The translations under genes and the position numbers were made by a program. DNA of 64,000 nucleotides from Streptomyces sp. NRRL F-2580 (GTDB lineage Bacteria; Actinomycetota; Actinomycetes; Streptomycetales; Streptomycetaceae), in assembly GCF_000720115.1 (NCBI RefSeq), contig NZ_JOIR01000013.1, positions 1 to 64,000 on the forward strand. The letters run 5' to 3'. This document shows, one piece after another, positions 63,836 to 64,000 of this stretch. The notes under the pieces are model-generated. The model did no database searches and had not been told where the DNA came from. It saw only the letters and a list, made by a program, of their open reading frames with translations. The number at the start of each line of letters is the position of its first letter. The stretch's first letter is position 1.

Positions 63836-64000
63836 ATGGGACTTGCGGCGCAAAGGACCCGACACCTGTTGACGACAGCGACCGAAGTCTTCACAGTCCG
63901 GCCGTACACCCCTCACTGCCAGGTGATTAGCACCGAAGGCGACCATGCCGTCATTGGCATCTCCCCGGGGAACAGCTATTTCTCCGCCCAGCGCGTTCTC
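63836..64000 (+). CDS. Cyclodipeptide synthase, N-terminal 55 codons (cut by window end)
   Basis: From ATG 63836 the frame runs open to the window edge. After about 30 residues it reads GDHAVIGISPGNSYFSAQ, matching the AlbC segment (HALIGISAGNSYFS) that holds the catalytic Ser37; here Ser43. The residue equal to AlbC Asn40 is Asn46, so it is probably of the NYH subfamily. FTVRPYTPHC before it fits the CDPS lead region. CDPSs use two aminoacyl-tRNAs to make diketopiperazines. A later GTG (63923) exists but would lose this region. Tailoring genes, if any, lie beyond the window. Confidence 0.85.
   Translation, partial: MGLAAQRTRHLLTTATEVFTVRPYTPHCQVISTEGDHAVIGISPGNSYFSAQRVL

Noticed and set aside
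63748..63930. 60-aa plus-strand ORF
   Set aside because: No recognised features, overlaps the cyclodipeptide synthase start in another frame and has a poor start context.

Overview
The window is very GC-rich (by eye above 70%), with GTG starts, GGAGG-type ribosome sites, actinobacterial families (mycothiol-type PIG-L deacetylases, F420-type reductase, PknB-like kinases, DUF6328, Pls/PosA synthetase) and one TTA codon in a plausible bldA context. It is almost certainly Streptomyces or a very close relative, probably an accessory or arm-like stretch: single genes and short operons of mixed function lie beside many decayed genes.

Layout. 0.1-1.9 kb: a minimal two-gene locus, a 68-aa secreted-looking peptide ending in five tyrosines plus a cytochrome P450, three bases apart, which looks like a P450-modified RiPP cassette; an imperfect 37-bp repeat lies on each side. 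2.6-7.8 kb: PIG-L hydrolase, secreted Ser/Gly-rich protein, a GT2 glycosyltransferase convergent with a PIG-V-like mannosyltransferase, FMN reductase. 7.9-12.5 kb: arginase-fold hydrolase, P-loop kinase and methyltransferase, divergent from a TetR/SGNH-esterase pair with a clear operator. 12.6-18.4 kb: frameshifted GH2 exo-glucosaminidase, second PIG-L protein, delta-60/DUF11/RTX secreted protein. 18.5-28.3 kb: Ser/Thr kinase, a SoxR-box-controlled FMN reductase, GNAT, PLP decarboxylase, F420-type reductase, small secreted proteins, an Rnl2-like RNA ligase, ABM protein. 28.3-37.5 kb: MBL hydrolase, wrecked MFS exporter with its intact TetR, GNAT, PAS/GAF/SpoIIE sensor phosphatase, VanW protein, PPK2, ZapE remnant. 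37.5-42.2 kb: hydrolase, MDR oxidoreductase, GlxA/AraC regulator, Ser/Thr kinase with a ricin-type lectin end.

42.2-47.7 kb holds a Pls/PosA-type synthetase of 1317 aa (A-T-membrane-hexapeptide domains; basic-amino-acid pocket code by hand alignment) followed by an M1 zinc aminopeptidase, the same pairing logic as epsilon-poly-lysine synthetase and its degrading enzyme. 47.9-52.8 kb: DUF6328 protein, Rho-N-like protein, Fur-family regulator divergent from katG, YjbQ. 53-57.2 kb: collapsed CseB/CseC-like two-component remnant, truncated regulator, VOC protein, PaaX regulator, beta-propeller phytase. 57.5-63.5 kb: MHS-type transporter, OmpR/HK two-component pair, TAXI lipoprotein, small secreted proteins.

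The last 165 bases encode the N-terminus of a cyclodipeptide synthase, with the AlbC-type active-site motif; it runs off the window. So three peptide natural-product systems (P450-RiPP, Pls-like polymer, cyclodipeptide) lie within 64 kb. At least five genes are broken with good support (GH2, MFS, ZapE, CseB/C-like, flavin monooxygenase), and several smaller fragments may be too. All calls are by eye; family names come from recognised motifs, not searches.
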